Assembly: GCA_046155285.1 (NCBI GenBank)
Contig: JBJXEA010000017.1
Location: 248,001-312,000, forward strand
Direction: 5' to 3'
Length of the DNA stretch: 64,000 nt
DNA from: CAILHX01 sp046155285
Lineage (GTDB): Bacteria > Pseudomonadota > Gammaproteobacteria > Burkholderiales > Methylophilaceae
The position numbers and the translations under genes are program-made. Under the pieces are notes generated by a model, which saw nothing but the letters and a program-made list of their open reading frames with translations, did not search any database and had not been told where the DNA came from. This document shows positions 53,445 through 62,794 of this stretch, piece after piece; positions within the stretch are counted from its first letter, which is position 1; every line of letters begins with the position of its first letter.

Positions 53445-54142
53445 TGTACACAGCGCTTATCACCGGTGCTAATCGTGGCTTAGGGCTTGAGTTTGTCAGG
53501 CAGTTGAGCGCCCAAAATTGGCGGGTTTTTGCATGTTGTAGAAACCCGTCCGAGGCAGATGCGCTGTTGCAGCTAGCGCAAGCTTCAAGTGGCAACATTT
53601 CCCTTCACACCCTCACCGTTGACAATCCAAGTCACATCAGCCAACTGGCAGCAACGCTAAAAGACCAAGCAATAGACTTACTTCTCAATAATGCAGGCAT
53701 GTATTTAGGTGGAAATGGTGAACGCTTTGGTTACAGTGCCAGCGAAGAATGGCTCAAAGTATTCCAGACCAACACCATCGCACCGTTGAAAATGGCTGAG
53801 GCCTTCGTCGAAAATGTGGCCAAGAGCGAGTTGAAAATCATCGCCAACATCACCAGCAAAATGGGCAGTCTGGGCGACAACACCAGCGGTGGTGCTTATA
53901 TGTATCGTAGCAGCAAAGCTGCGCTGAATATGGTGGTGAAGAGCATGGCGCAAGATTTAGAATCACGCGGCATCAAGGTTGCGTTGCTACATCCAGGATG
54001 GGTCAGAACCGACATGGGTGGGCCGAATGCCTTGATATCGCCACAACAAAGCGTGGCAGGAATGCTCAAGATTATTTTAAGTTTTGGTTGGCAAGACAGC
54101 GGGCGGTTTTTGGCTTATGACGGCCAAGAAATTGAGTGGTAA
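53444..54142 (+). CDS. Short-chain dehydrogenase/reductase
   Basis: 232 residues, classical SDR fold. TGANRGLGLEF is the NAD(P)-binding glycine motif, NNAG lies near residue 85, and the active site is Ser (ITSKMGS) plus YRSSK (Tyr-x3-Lys). It resembles the CsgA/C-factor-like group of SDRs. The substrate is unknown. The ATG overlaps the gyrB stop and the gene converges with yicC without a gap. Confidence 0.88.
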   Translation: MYTALITGANRGLGLEFVRQLSAQNWRVFACCRNPSEADALLQLAQASSGNISLHTLTVDNPSHISQLAATLKDQAIDLLLNNAGMYLGGNGERFGYSASEEWLKVFQTNTIAPLKMAEAFVENVAKSELKIIANITSKMGSLGDNTSGGAYMYRSSKAALNMVVKSMAQDLESRGIKVALLHPGWVRTDMGGPNALISPQQSVAGMLKIILSFGWQDSGRFLAYDGQEIEW

Positions 54143-55009
54143 TTATTCGATGTTCTGTATTTGCTCGCGTATTTGCTCGATGAGTACCTTGAGTTCCATA
54201 GAAACCTGAGAAGTCTCGCTAGAAACTGATTTAGAGCCCAAGGTATTCGCTTCACGATTGAGTTCTTGCATCAAGAAATCCAGCCGTTTACCTACCGCGC
54301 CGCCGCTTTTTAATATGCGGCGTAACTCGTGCAAATGTGTGGAAAGCCGCCCCAGCTCTTCGTCTATATCTATCTTTTGCGCGAACAGCGCTAATTCCTG
54401 ATGGATGCGGTTGTCGTCAGCGCTGCCCAATACTTCTTCCAGTTTTGTTTTCAGTTTTTCACGATACGCAGTAATTAACGCGGGCATCAGCGGTTTGACT
54501 TTCTCTACCAAGGCTTCCATCTGCGTGGTTCGCTCCAGAATCAGAATGGCCAGCTTCGCTCCTTCGCGTTCCCGGCTGGCGGACATATCAGCCAGCGCAG
54601 ATTCAATCGCGCTATTCAAGTCAGCACTCAATTGGTCGGCAGAAAGCTCTTGCGTCACCAGCACACCGGGCAGGCGTAAAATATCTGCCACGGACAGCGG
54701 ACGACTTTGCGGGAAGCGTTCCAATATCTGAGCACTCAGACGTTCTGCCTGTTGTAAGGCTTCTTCACTCAAATGTGCAGTGGGTGGCCGACCAGAAGGA
54801 GCGATAAGATTGACTTTGCACTCCACTTTGCCACGCGTGAGTTTGGCAGAAAGGATCTCGCGGATGTTAGGTTCAAACACGCGCAACACCTCGTCCAGCT
54901 TAAAATGCAGCTCAAGATAGCGGTGGTTGACAGCGCGTAGCTCCACCATCAGCGTGCCTAGCGGAGTTTCTTGTTGGGTGGCGGCAAAGCCGGTCATGCT
55001 TTGTATCAT
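54143..55009 (-). CDS. yicC: YicC-family endoribonuclease
   Basis: 288 residues. N-terminal MIQSMTGFA and C-terminal KVLIEQIREQIQNIE are the YicC/YloC hallmarks; the middle has ELALFAQKIDIDEELGRLSTHL. Members are endoribonucleases that act on small RNAs in enteric bacteria. It is divergent from rph. Confidence 0.94.
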   Translation of the reverse strand: MIQSMTGFAATQQETPLGTLMVELRAVNHRYLELHFKLDEVLRVFEPNIREILSAKLTRGKVECKVNLIAPSGRPPTAHLSEEALQQAERLSAQILERFPQSRPLSVADILRLPGVLVTQELSADQLSADLNSAIESALADMSASREREGAKLAILILERTTQMEALVEKVKPLMPALITAYREKLKTKLEEVLGSADDNRIHQELALFAQKIDIDEELGRLSTHLHELRRILKSGGAVGKRLDFLMQELNREANTLGSKSVSSETSQVSMELKVLIEQIREQIQNIE

Positions 55010-55101
55010 CGTGGATTCTCCAATTTGTGGCGTATGGTAACAAACTGAACCTAATTCGTGCCAAAATACCGCGCTTATTAGGACAAACCCAAGGAATCAC
55101 C

Positions 55102-55818
55102 ATGCGCCCCAGCAATCGCGCCCCCAACGAACTACGCAAAATCGAAATTATCCGCCATTACACGCGCCATGCCGAAGGCTCGGTGCTGGTCAAATTCGGC
55201 GATACGCATGTGTTATGCACCGCCAGCATAGACGAAAAAGTCCCCGGTTTTCTGAAAGGTAAGAATCAGGGCTGGCTGACGGCGGAATACGGCATGCTGC
55301 CACGTGCTACTAATACCCGTACCGACCGCGAAGCCGCACGTGGCAAACAGTCTGGGCGTACACAGGAGATTCAACGCTTGATTGGCCGCAGTCTGCGTTC
55401 GATCATTGATTTGAACAAACTGGGCGAACGCACGATTCAATTGGATTGTGATGTCATCCAGGCCGACGGCGGCACGCGTACCGCCAGCATCACCGGTGCC
55501 TTCGTCGCGTTGCACGATGCAGTGAGCGTGCTACTGGAAAAGAAATTGATCACCGAAAGTCCCATCAGTGATTTCGTTGCAGCGATTTCGGTGGGCGTGG
55601 TGCAAGGCCAGCCGGTACTGGATTTGGACTACATCGAAGACTCTGGCTGCGACACCGATATGAACGTGGTCATGACCGGAAGCGGCGGCTTTGTAGAAAT
55701 CCAGGGTACAGCAGAAGGTGAGCCATTCCAGCGTACCGAAATGAATGCCATGTTGGACTTGGCACAATCAGGCATTAGCCAATTGATTAACCTACAAAAA
55801 ATCGCGCTTAAATCGTAG
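55102..55818 (+). CDS. rph: Ribonuclease PH
   Basis: 238 residues from MRPSNRAPNELRKIEI, after an AAGGAA ribosome-binding site. Signature segments are EYGMLPRATNTRTDREAARG and LDCDVIQADGGTRTASITGA. It trims tRNA 3' ends using phosphate. It is intact, with no frameshift as seen in E. coli K-12. Confidence 0.97.
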   Translation: MRPSNRAPNELRKIEIIRHYTRHAEGSVLVKFGDTHVLCTASIDEKVPGFLKGKNQGWLTAEYGMLPRATNTRTDREAARGKQSGRTQEIQRLIGRSLRSIIDLNKLGERTIQLDCDVIQADGGTRTASITGAFVALHDAVSVLLEKKLITESPISDFVAAISVGVVQGQPVLDLDYIEDSGCDTDMNVVMTGSGGFVEIQGTAEGEPFQRTEMNAMLDLAQSGISQLINLQKIALKS

Positions 55819-55903
55819 TTCTGCATTTCGCTAAACCCCTGCGGCGTGATACCCTCACGCCTCAGAAATGCTGAACTAACGAACCCCGCTTTATTTACCC
55901 GAA

Positions 55904-58774
55904 ATGACTGATTACAAGAACACCCTCAATCTGCCGGACACGGCTTTCCCCATGCGCGGCGACCTGCCCAAGCGCGAACCGGCATGGGTACAGGCTTGGC
56001 AAGAAAGAAAGCTGTACCAAAAAATTCGTGAAAAGCGCAAAGGCGCGAAGAAATTCATCCTGCACGACGGCCCGCCCTATGCCAACGGCGACATCCACAT
56101 CGGCCACGCGGTTAACAAGATCCTCAAGGACATCATCGTCAAGACCAAAACGCTATCTGGCTTTGACGCACCTTACGTGCCGGGCTGGGATTGCCACGGC
56201 TTGCCGATTGAACTTGTGGTGGAAAAGGCTCACGGTAAAAATATAGAGCCCGCCAAATTCCGCGAATTGTGCCGCGAATACGCGGCGGAACAGGTGGAAC
56301 GGCAAAAGAAAGACTTCATCCGCCTAGGCGTGTTGGGCGATTGGGATAATCCTTATTTGACGATGGATTTCAAAACCGAGGCCGACATCATGCGGGCACT
56401 TGGTGCAATCTATAAGAATGGCTATTTAACCCAAGGTAGCAAACCTGTGCATTGGTGTGTGGATTGCGGTTCGGCGCTGGCTGAGGCGGAGGTTGAGTAC
56501 GAGGATAAAAATTCTCCAGCGGTGGATGTAGGTTTTAAGGTGGTGGATAACGCCGCTTTGGGTAAAGCGTTTGGCATAGAAGTTAAAGGCGATGCGTATG
56601 CCGTTATTTGGACAACTACTCCGTGGACACTGCCTGCTAACCAAGCGGTGTGTGTGCATCCTGAGCTGACCTATGACCTGATTCAAACCAGCAAAGGCTT
56701 GTTGATTTTGGTGCATGACTTAGCGGAAAACGTGCTTGCCCGTTACGCGGAAGAAAACACCACGGTACTTGGTTCTTGCAAGGGTGTTGACCTTGAACAT
56801 CTACAATTGCAACACCCGTTCTATGACCGCCAAGTGCCAGTGATTCTGGGCGACCATGTGACGACAGAAGCTGGTACGGGCTTGGTACATACTGCTCCGG
56901 CGCACGGCTTGGACGATTACGCTGTGGGTATGCGTTATGGCCTGCCGGTGGATAATCCGGTGGATGATGACGGCAAGTTTTACAGCCGCGTTGAAAAATT
57001 TGCGGGCATGAGCGTGTGGGATGCGAATAAGGTTGTCATTGAAGCCTTGCAAACTAGTGGCAACTTGATGGCTTCGGCACGTCTCAACCATAGCTACCCG
57101 CATTGCTGGCGGCACAAGACGCCGGTTATCTTTCGCGCCACCCACCAGTGGTTTATTGGGATGGATAAACCTTCCAAACTAATGGAAGAGCAATTACCTA
57201 ATGTCTCATTTGAAAATTTTTCTGTAAAAGATACAGAAAAAGTTACTAGGGCAATTGCGTCGCACTTACGGGAAGCGGCGATGCAAGCTGTTGACGACAC
57301 GAAGTTCTATCCTTCTTGGGGCCGTGCCCGCCTAGAAGCCATGATCAAGAACCGCCCCGATTGGTGCGTATCGCGTCAGCGCAACTGGGGTGTGCCGATG
57401 CCGCTGTTTGTGCATAAAGAGAGCGGCGAACCGCATCCTGACACCTTGGCATTACTGGAAAAAGTAGCGCTGCTGGTGGAGCAGCAAGGCATTGAGGCTT
57501 GGTTTAGCTTGGATATCGCCCAATTTCCAGAAGTAGATGCCGCGCAATACAAAAAAGTCACCGATACATTGGACGTATGGTTCGATTCCGGTGCGACCCA
57601 CGCCGCCGTGCTCAAGCGCCGCCCAGAGTTGCAATACCCCGCAGATATGTACCTAGAAGGTTCAGATCAACATCGCGGTTGGTTCCAGTCCTCGCTGCTT
57701 ACGGGTTGCGCTATTGATGGCCGTGCGCCTTATCACGCCTTGCTCACCCACGGTTTCGTGGTGGATGGCGCGGGTCACAAAATGAGCAAATCCAAGGGCA
57801 ACGTCATCGCGCCGCAAAAGGTGATGGAGCAATACGGCGCGGACATTTTGCGCTTGTGGGTGGCTTCCACCGACTATTCCGGCGAGTTGAATATTTCTGA
57901 TGAAATCCTCAAGCGCGTGGTCGAAAGTTATCGTCGTATCCGCAATACTTTGCGTTTTTTGCTGGCGAATGTGGCGGATTTTGATGTTGCCACTCAAGCC
58001 GTGCCAGTCGAAAACATGCTGGAGATTGATCGCTACGCCCTAGGGCTGTTGCACGACCTTTCCACAGAGTGTCGCCAGGCCTTCGACGTTTACGAGTTCC
58101 ACCGTGTCACGCAGGCACTGCAGGCGTTCTGTGCGGAGGACTTGGGCGCGTTCTATTTGGATATTCTGAAGGATAGGCTTTATACCAACGCCGCTGATTC
58201 GCAAGACCGCCGCGCCGCGCAGACCGTGCTGTGGCGCATCGCCAACGTGTTGAGCGGTTTGATGGCGCCGATTTTGAGCTTTACCGCTGAGGAAGTCTGG
58301 CAAACATTGCATGGTGATGTGGAGAGTAGCCCCTTGTTCAACCAATGGAATAAAGCAGACGATCCGCTGAATGCGCCTGCGCCAGCCGATTACGCCACGC
58401 TGAAAACGCAGTGGCAAATCATTCGCAGCGCTCGCAGCAATGCTGTGAAAGAGATCGAAGTGCTTCGTGCCGAAGGTAAGGTAGGTTCATCTTTGCAGGC
58501 CGAGTTGGAGTTTCACGCGGCTGGTGAGACCTATACCGTGCTGGCCAAGCTGGGTGACGATCTGCGTTTTGTGATGATCGTCTCAGACGTAAAGTTGGTG
58601 CAAACTGCCAGCGATGCTGAGCAAAAAATCCTGGTTTCCGCTAGCCAGCAGCAAAAATGCGAGCGTTGCTGGCATTACCGCGCTGATGTGGGCGCCGATG
58701 CCGCCCACGCCGCTGTTTGTCAGCGTTGCGCTGATAATCTTTCTGGTAGAGCTAAGTCGCGCCGCTATGCGTAG
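55904..58774 (+). CDS. ileS: Isoleucyl-tRNA synthetase
   Basis: 956 residues, near the usual 930-960. The HIGH-type motif is HIGH in GDIHIGHAVNK and the KMSKS loop is HKMSKSKGN. An editing domain occupies about 190-400. The C-terminal zinc finger has CERCWHYRADVG and CQRCADNL. A palindromic element follows before lspA. Confidence 0.97.
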   Translation: MTDYKNTLNLPDTAFPMRGDLPKREPAWVQAWQERKLYQKIREKRKGAKKFILHDGPPYANGDIHIGHAVNKILKDIIVKTKTLSGFDAPYVPGWDCHGLPIELVVEKAHGKNIEPAKFRELCREYAAEQVERQKKDFIRLGVLGDWDNPYLTMDFKTEADIMRALGAIYKNGYLTQGSKPVHWCVDCGSALAEAEVEYEDKNSPAVDVGFKVVDNAALGKAFGIEVKGDAYAVIWTTTPWTLPANQAVCVHPELTYDLIQTSKGLLILVHDLAENVLARYAEENTTVLGSCKGVDLEHLQLQHPFYDRQVPVILGDHVTTEAGTGLVHTAPAHGLDDYAVGMRYGLPVDNPVDDDGKFYSRVEKFAGMSVWDANKVVIEALQTSGNLMASARLNHSYPHCWRHKTPVIFRATHQWFIGMDKPSKLMEEQLPNVSFENFSVKDTEKVTRAIASHLREAAMQAVDDTKFYPSWGRARLEAMIKNRPDWCVSRQRNWGVPMPLFVHKESGEPHPDTLALLEKVALLVEQQGIEAWFSLDIAQFPEVDAAQYKKVTDTLDVWFDSGATHAAVLKRRPELQYPADMYLEGSDQHRGWFQSSLLTGCAIDGRAPYHALLTHGFVVDGAGHKMSKSKGNVIAPQKVMEQYGADILRLWVASTDYSGELNISDEILKRVVESYRRIRNTLRFLLANVADFDVATQAVPVENMLEIDRYALGLLHDLSTECRQAFDVYEFHRVTQALQAFCAEDLGAFYLDILKDRLYTNAADSQDRRAAQTVLWRIANVLSGLMAPILSFTAEEVWQTLHGDVESSPLFNQWNKADDPLNAPAPADYATLKTQWQIIRSARSNAVKEIEVLRAEGKVGSSLQAELEFHAAGETYTVLAKLGDDLRFVMIVSDVKLVQTASDAEQKILVSASQQQKCERCWHYRADVGADAAHAAVCQRCADNLSGRAKSRRYA

Positions 58775-58791
58775 TGTTTTAATTACACAAC

Positions 58792-58891
58792 AACCACCTC
58801 GGCGCTTTGCGCCACCCCTCCTCATCGAGGAGGGGAAGTATTACTCCCCTCCTTTTCAAGGAGGGGTCGTTGTGCAACAACGGGGGTGGTT
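58792..58891. repeat. ~100-bp palindromic element, copy 2
   Basis: Outer arms AACCACC/GGTGGTT and inner arms on CCCTCCT/AGGAGGGG, as in copy 1 at 8703-8801. It lies between ileS and lspA. Interior halves differ in a few bases but keep pairing, which suggests selection for a hairpin or a recent common source. Confidence 0.8.
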
Positions 58892-58906
58892 TGGAGTTAG
58901 AGCGTT

Positions 58907-59389
58907 ATGAAACGCATCCAGCCTTGGCTATTTATCAGTGTGGTCGTTATCGCGCTGGATCAAACCACCAAACTCTGGATGCAGTCAGTGCTGGCTTACG
59001 GCGAACACATGACGGTGACTTCGTTTTTTGATTTGTTGTTAGTACATAACAGCGGCGCGGCATTCAGTTTTTTGGCCGACGCGGGTGGCTGGCAGCGCAT
59101 CCTATTCAGCGCTTTTGCGCTGATTGCGTCTATCGTGATCATTCAGTTATTGCGTAAAACGCCAGAAAAAACGCTGTTCTGCTTCGCGCTCAGCCTGATT
59201 ATGGGCGGTGCGCTGGGCAATTTGTGGGACAGGCTGACTATGGGGTTTGTGGTGGATTTTTTGTATTTTCACTATGCGGGATATGGCTTTCCAGCATTTA
59301 ACGTGGCCGACTCTGCCATTACGGGCGGCGTCATGTTGTTGTTGTGGGATGGCTTTAATGAAAAGCGTGAAACAAATAATGAAAGGTAG
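58907..59389 (+). CDS. lspA: Lipoprotein signal peptidase
   Basis: 160 residues with four membrane helices. The catalytic aspartates lie in MGGALGNLWDRL and FNVADSAIT, and DQTTKLWM is the N-terminal motif. It removes the signal peptide of lipidated proteins such as Pal. ileS-lspA is a common pair. Confidence 0.96.
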   Translation: MKRIQPWLFISVVVIALDQTTKLWMQSVLAYGEHMTVTSFFDLLLVHNSGAAFSFLADAGGWQRILFSAFALIASIVIIQLLRKTPEKTLFCFALSLIMGGALGNLWDRLTMGFVVDFLYFHYAGYGFPAFNVADSAITGGVMLLLWDGFNEKRETNNER

Positions 59390-59398
59390 CTCAAGTTT

Positions 59399-60484
59399 AT
59401 GAAATGCGGCATCGTCGGCCTGCCCAATGTAGGCAAATCCACTCTGTTCAACGCCATCACTAAGGCGGGAATCGCGGCGGAGAACTATCCTTTTTGCACC
59501 ATCGAGCCCAACGTCGGCATCGTGGAAGTGCCAGATCCGCGCTTGCAACCGTTGATATACATCGTGAAACCGCAAAAAGTACAGCCCGCGATTGTGGAAT
59601 TTGTGGATATTGCAGGCTTGGTGGCGGGTGCCTCTAAAGGTGAAGGTTTAGGCAACAAGTTCCTCGCCAACATACGCGAAACCGACGCCATCGCCCACGT
59701 GGTGCGCTGCTTTGAAGACGGCAATGTGGTGCATGTGGCGGGCAAGGTAGACCCGCTCTCCGACGTGGAAACTATCAATACCGAGCTGGCGCTGGCCGAT
59801 ATGGAAACGGTAGAAAAGACCTTGGCGCGTGAGAGCAAAAAAGCGAAATCTGGCGACAAAGAAGCCATTGCGCTTTGTGCAGTGCTAGAAAAAGTGCAGA
59901 AGCATCTGGATCAAGGCCTGCCAGTTCGCACGCTGGGATTGAGCAAAGATGACATTCTCATCATCAAGCCGCTGTGCCTGATCACCGTCAAACCGGTGAT
60001 GTACCTCGCCAATGTCAACGAAGACGGCTTCGGCGACAATCCGCTGCTGGCGCGCATCGCAGAGCTGGGTAAAAAGGAACATGCGCCCGTTGTCGCCATC
60101 TGCGCCAAGATAGAAGCCGAGATTTCCGACTTGGAAGACGAAGATAAATCCCTGTTCCTCGCCGAAATGGGCTTGGAAGAACCCGGCCTAGATCGCGTGA
60201 TACGTGCCACATACGGTTTGCTGGGGTTACAGACCTACTTCACCGCCGGGGTGAAGGAAGTGCGTGCCTGGACCATTCACAAAGGCGACACGGCCCCGCA
60301 AGCCGCGGGTGTTATCCACACCGATTTTGAAAAAGGCTTCATCCGCGCTGAAGTGATTAACTATGCCGACTTTGTGGCGCTCAAGGGCGAACATGGCGCA
60401 AAAGAGGCCGGAAAAATGCGGCTGGAAGGCAAGGAGTACGTGGTGCAGGATGGTGACGTGATGCACTTCAGGTTTAATGTTTAG
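59399..60484 (+). CDS. ychF: Ribosome-binding ATPase YchF
   Basis: 361 residues. The N-terminal P-loop is GLPNVGKSTLFNAIT, with NKFLANIRETDAI and a C-terminal TGS domain (EKGFIRAEVINYADFV). It is an OBG-family protein that prefers ATP. Start ATG lies 9 bases after lspA. Confidence 0.97.
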   Translation: MKCGIVGLPNVGKSTLFNAITKAGIAAENYPFCTIEPNVGIVEVPDPRLQPLIYIVKPQKVQPAIVEFVDIAGLVAGASKGEGLGNKFLANIRETDAIAHVVRCFEDGNVVHVAGKVDPLSDVETINTELALADMETVEKTLARESKKAKSGDKEAIALCAVLEKVQKHLDQGLPVRTLGLSKDDILIIKPLCLITVKPVMYLANVNEDGFGDNPLLARIAELGKKEHAPVVAICAKIEAEISDLEDEDKSLFLAEMGLEEPGLDRVIRATYGLLGLQTYFTAGVKEVRAWTIHKGDTAPQAAGVIHTDFEKGFIRAEVINYADFVALKGEHGAKEAGKMRLEGKEYVVQDGDVMHFRFNV

Positions 60485-60493
60485 GAGAAATCA

Positions 60494-60802
60494 ATGAAGC
60501 TAATTTACCTATTGCTGGTGGCCGCGCTATTAGCTGCTTGCGCCCAAAACAGTCCAAGATTGCGCTATTCAAATCCCGGCGCGGGATATGGAGAATTCGC
60601 AGATGTGAGCTATCAGTGCGAGAGAGCGAATAGCAGGATAGTCGCGGTTGCGGTCGTTACTAATGCTGGAGAAATATCGCCGGAGGTGAAGGCGGTAGAT
60701 TGCGTAAAGTTTGATGCGTGCATGAAAAAGAAGGGTTTTACCAGATCGTCGGACGGTATTTTTAAGCTTGGCAAAGACGTGAAAATGGATTGCACTAAAT
60801 AG
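60494..60802 (+). CDS. Small predicted lipoprotein
   Basis: 102 residues. The signal peptide ends in LLAACAQN, a lipobox with Cys near 16. The mature part has three more cysteines (YQCERA, VDCVKFDACM, MDCTK) and a basic C-terminus. No family recognised. It lies 9 bases after ychF with a GGAG ribosome-binding site and may share its transcript. Confidence 0.7.
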   Translation: MKLIYLLLVAALLAACAQNSPRLRYSNPGAGYGEFADVSYQCERANSRIVAVAVVTNAGEISPEVKAVDCVKFDACMKKKGFTRSSDGIFKLGKDVKMDCTK

Positions 60803-60842
60803 CAGCCTGCGTGAAACGGCAAAAAACGCACCATCCTTTGTT

Positions 60843-60871
60843 TTGACTTTACCCCGCTAAATCAATACAAT
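60843..60871 (+). promoter_or_regulatory. Sigma-70 promoter of tRNA-Met
   Basis: TTGACT (60843-60848) and TACAAT (60866-60871) with the ideal 17-base spacer, about 18 bases before the mature tRNA. Confidence 0.8.
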
Positions 60872-60889
60872 CGCGCCTTTCGTTTTTCC

Positions 60890-60966
60890 GGTGATGTAGC
60901 TCAGCTGGTTAGAGCACAGGATTCATAATCCTGGGGTCGAGGGTTCAAGTCCCCCCATCACCACCA
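60890..60966 (+). tRNA. tRNA-Met (CAT)
   Basis: 77 bases folding as a full cloverleaf. The acceptor GGTGATG pairs with CATCACC, the anticodon stem CAGGA/TCCTG frames loop TTCATAA, the T-loop is GTTCAAG, and the 3' CCA is encoded. The anticodon is CAT, so elongator Met is most likely; tRNA-Ile2 (modified CAT) cannot be excluded by eye. Confidence 0.95.
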
Positions 60967-60970
60967 TACA

Positions 60971-61006
60971 AAACGGCCTCCAGCAATGGAGGCCGTTTTT
61001 GTTTTT
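60971..61006 (+). terminator. Intrinsic terminator after tRNA-Met
   Basis: Stem AAACGGCCTCC/GGAGGCCGTTT with a 6-base loop and a T run, 5 bases past the tRNA. Confidence 0.9.
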
Positions 61007-61111
61007 GGAGCTTGCTCAACATCGCCTAAATCCACATTGCACTAGGGTTCAAGTCTGCGTATATTTGCTCGCTGACAAAGGTGAAAAACTACCTCTCCAA
61101 AGGAAGACGCG

Positions 61112-61645
61112 ATGGCCTCAAACAATTTACCAACAATAGGCGGTCAATCGTTCGAGAGTCTGAAGCTTGGCAATGAGCATGGGGCTGAGTATTGGAATGC
61201 GCGTGACTTGCAGCCGCTACTGGGTTACAGCCAATGGCGGCGCTTTGAAGATGCTATCAAGCGTGCAATAACTTCATGTGCACAATCAGGAAATAACCCT
61301 GATTATCATTTTGCCGGCGCCGGCAAAATGATCGAGCTAGGCAAGGGCGGTGAGCGGGAAATCGAAGACTACCACCTCTCCCGATTCGCCTGCTACCTCA
61401 TCGCCCAGAATGGCGACCCGCGCAAGGCGGAAATTGCCCAAGCGCAAAAATACTTTGCCATACAAGCACGTAAACAGGAGCTTACCGAGCAACTCGCCGC
61501 TGACCAGGAGCGGCTAGAGCTGCGCAAGCAAACCTCGGAAGAATTCAAAGCCTTGTCCGGTGCCGCCCGGCAAGCGGGAGTGCAGGACAGGATGTTTGGC
61601 GTATTTCATGACGCGGGCTACAGAGGGTTATATGTTACTGGATAA
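61112..61645 (+). CDS. dinD: DinD-like protein, 3'-truncated
   Basis: 177 residues. It matches the first two thirds of DinD (DNA damage-inducible protein D): EYWNARDLQPLLGYSQWRRFE, LSRFACYLIAQNGDPRKAEI and AQKYFAIQARKQELTEQ. At FHDAGYRGLY the match stops and only VTG and a stop follow, while full DinD is about 275 residues. The missing C-terminus includes the KGLKKSQ-type segment. DinD of E. coli inhibits RecA-filament activity; this shortened form may be inactive. The break coincides with the start of a truncated HATPase gene. Confidence 0.85.
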   Translation: MASNNLPTIGGQSFESLKLGNEHGAEYWNARDLQPLLGYSQWRRFEDAIKRAITSCAQSGNNPDYHFAGAGKMIELGKGGEREIEDYHLSRFACYLIAQNGDPRKAEIAQAQKYFAIQARKQELTEQLAADQERLELRKQTSEEFKALSGAARQAGVQDRMFGVFHDAGYRGLYVTG

Positions 61646-62192
61646 CGTGTGGGCGCATGGTAAGGCTACCGGGTTTTCCATGGCGCAAAAATGGCGTGAT
61701 CCGCCTGATGGTTTTTTGTTTGAGTTTGCTGTGGCAGACTGCGGAATGGGGTTTCTGCGTGAGTTAAGGCGTGTGGGTATTCCTGATATTGCTGATGATG
61801 AGGCGGCGATTAAATGGTGTATTCAGCGCGGACATTCAACCAAGAAGCGTGAGGTTGAAGATGCTTGGGAACAACGTTTACCACCAGATATGATGGGAAA
61901 CCCCATAGGGCGGGATGGGCGAGTAGTGGAAACGGATAATCATCATATGGGGCTGGGGCTGGCGAAGCTGATAGATGCGGTGGAGCGTTTCCACGGTTGG
62001 TGCTGGCTTGCCAGCGGGGATTCAATGCTATGTATTAGCCCAAATGGCAACAGGATTTATCAAACTATTCCGGTTGCTTTGCAAGGCGTAGCAATTGCAT
62101 GTCGTTTTGATTCTATGCGGGTGGCCGGCACAGCCCCAGAGTATGCCGCAGACGAATTAGAGACTATACTGAGTACGCTGTTCAGGAGCTAA
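61632..62192 (+). CDS. HATPase-fold protein, probably 5'-truncated
   Basis: About 186 residues from ATG 61632. LLDNVWAHG resembles the N-box of GHKL ATPases (usually with a Glu just before, here the start Met), and VADCGMGFLREL resembles the G1 box. The N-terminal sensor part that usually precedes the N-box is absent. The gene begins exactly where dinD breaks off. It is 5 bases before a DUF4325 gene, a known partner type. Possibly non-functional or a minimal module. Family assignment is by motif only. Confidence 0.65.
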   Translation: MLLDNVWAHGKATGFSMAQKWRDPPDGFLFEFAVADCGMGFLRELRRVGIPDIADDEAAIKWCIQRGHSTKKREVEDAWEQRLPPDMMGNPIGRDGRVVETDNHHMGLGLAKLIDAVERFHGWCWLASGDSMLCISPNGNRIYQTIPVALQGVAIACRFDSMRVAGTAPEYAADELETILSTLFRS

Positions 62193-62197
62193 TACGT

Positions 62198-62563
62198 ATG
62201 AAAACTATTCAACTTAGCATTAACTATTCCGACTTGGCTTCAAGGCAAGCTGCGGCAGAGTTGCGTGCCAATGTGGAACAAAGTGTTTTGGCGGGAAATC
62301 AGGTTGCTATTAGCTTCAAGGGGGTGTTTTCCGTCTCTGAATCCTATGCTGACGAGCTATTTGGTGTGTTAGTTATCCGCTATGGTTTGGATTGGTTATC
62401 TGATCATGTGGCTATTCAAAATGCAGAGCCTGTGGTGTTCAGAGCCATTGTTTCAGCGATTAGGCAGCGCCTGCTTATCAGCCATCCAAATGCGCCCGAT
62501 ATTGCGCTGTTAGCAGCACGTAAGACTCTAAAAGAACGTCAATCTAAACTTTCAAACGTATAG
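62198..62563 (+). CDS. STAS-like DUF4325 protein
   Basis: 121 residues resembling the STAS-like DUF4325 family: SFKGVFSVSESYADELFGVL is the diagnostic core, and Ala/Val-rich helices surround it. Such proteins pair with HATPase genes and may act like anti-sigma/anti-anti-sigma switches, which would be a regulatory role. It is complete, with the HATPase gene 5 bases upstream. Function unproven. Confidence 0.75.
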   Translation: MKTIQLSINYSDLASRQAAAELRANVEQSVLAGNQVAISFKGVFSVSESYADELFGVLVIRYGLDWLSDHVAIQNAEPVVFRAIVSAIRQRLLISHPNAPDIALLAARKTLKERQSKLSNV

Positions 62564-62702
62564 CCCAACTTACAAACAAGCGATTTAAGCAAACCCAAGA
62601 AAAGCCGCCAGCGCACGGTTAACTGCCAGCATCGCGGCGGCATCCAGATGCCCAAACACTATTTGTAAAGATATGGTGATGTTCTTAACATATTCGCCAT
62701 GA

Positions 62703-62774
62703 CGTGATAAGAAAACTGGATTTTCTATACATATCATGGGCAACATGATAAGATATTTGCAAACTCTTATCACG
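62703..62774. promoter_or_regulatory. Operator-like palindromes upstream of fic
   Basis: A perfect palindrome TATCATGGGCAACATGATA (62732-62750, 7-base arms) is flanked by CGTGATAAG (62703-62711) and its inverse CTTATCACG (62766-62774). The last lies 20 bases before the Fic ATG. This is a likely binding site for a regulator, possibly the Fic protein's own winged helix. Confidence 0.6.
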
Positions 62775-62794
62775 TTTTCATGTGGAGGCGGGGC

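Noticed and set aside
55819..55903. Possible T-box leader before ileS
   Set aside because: The gap is too short and shows no T-box sequence; T-boxes are also rare in proteobacteria.
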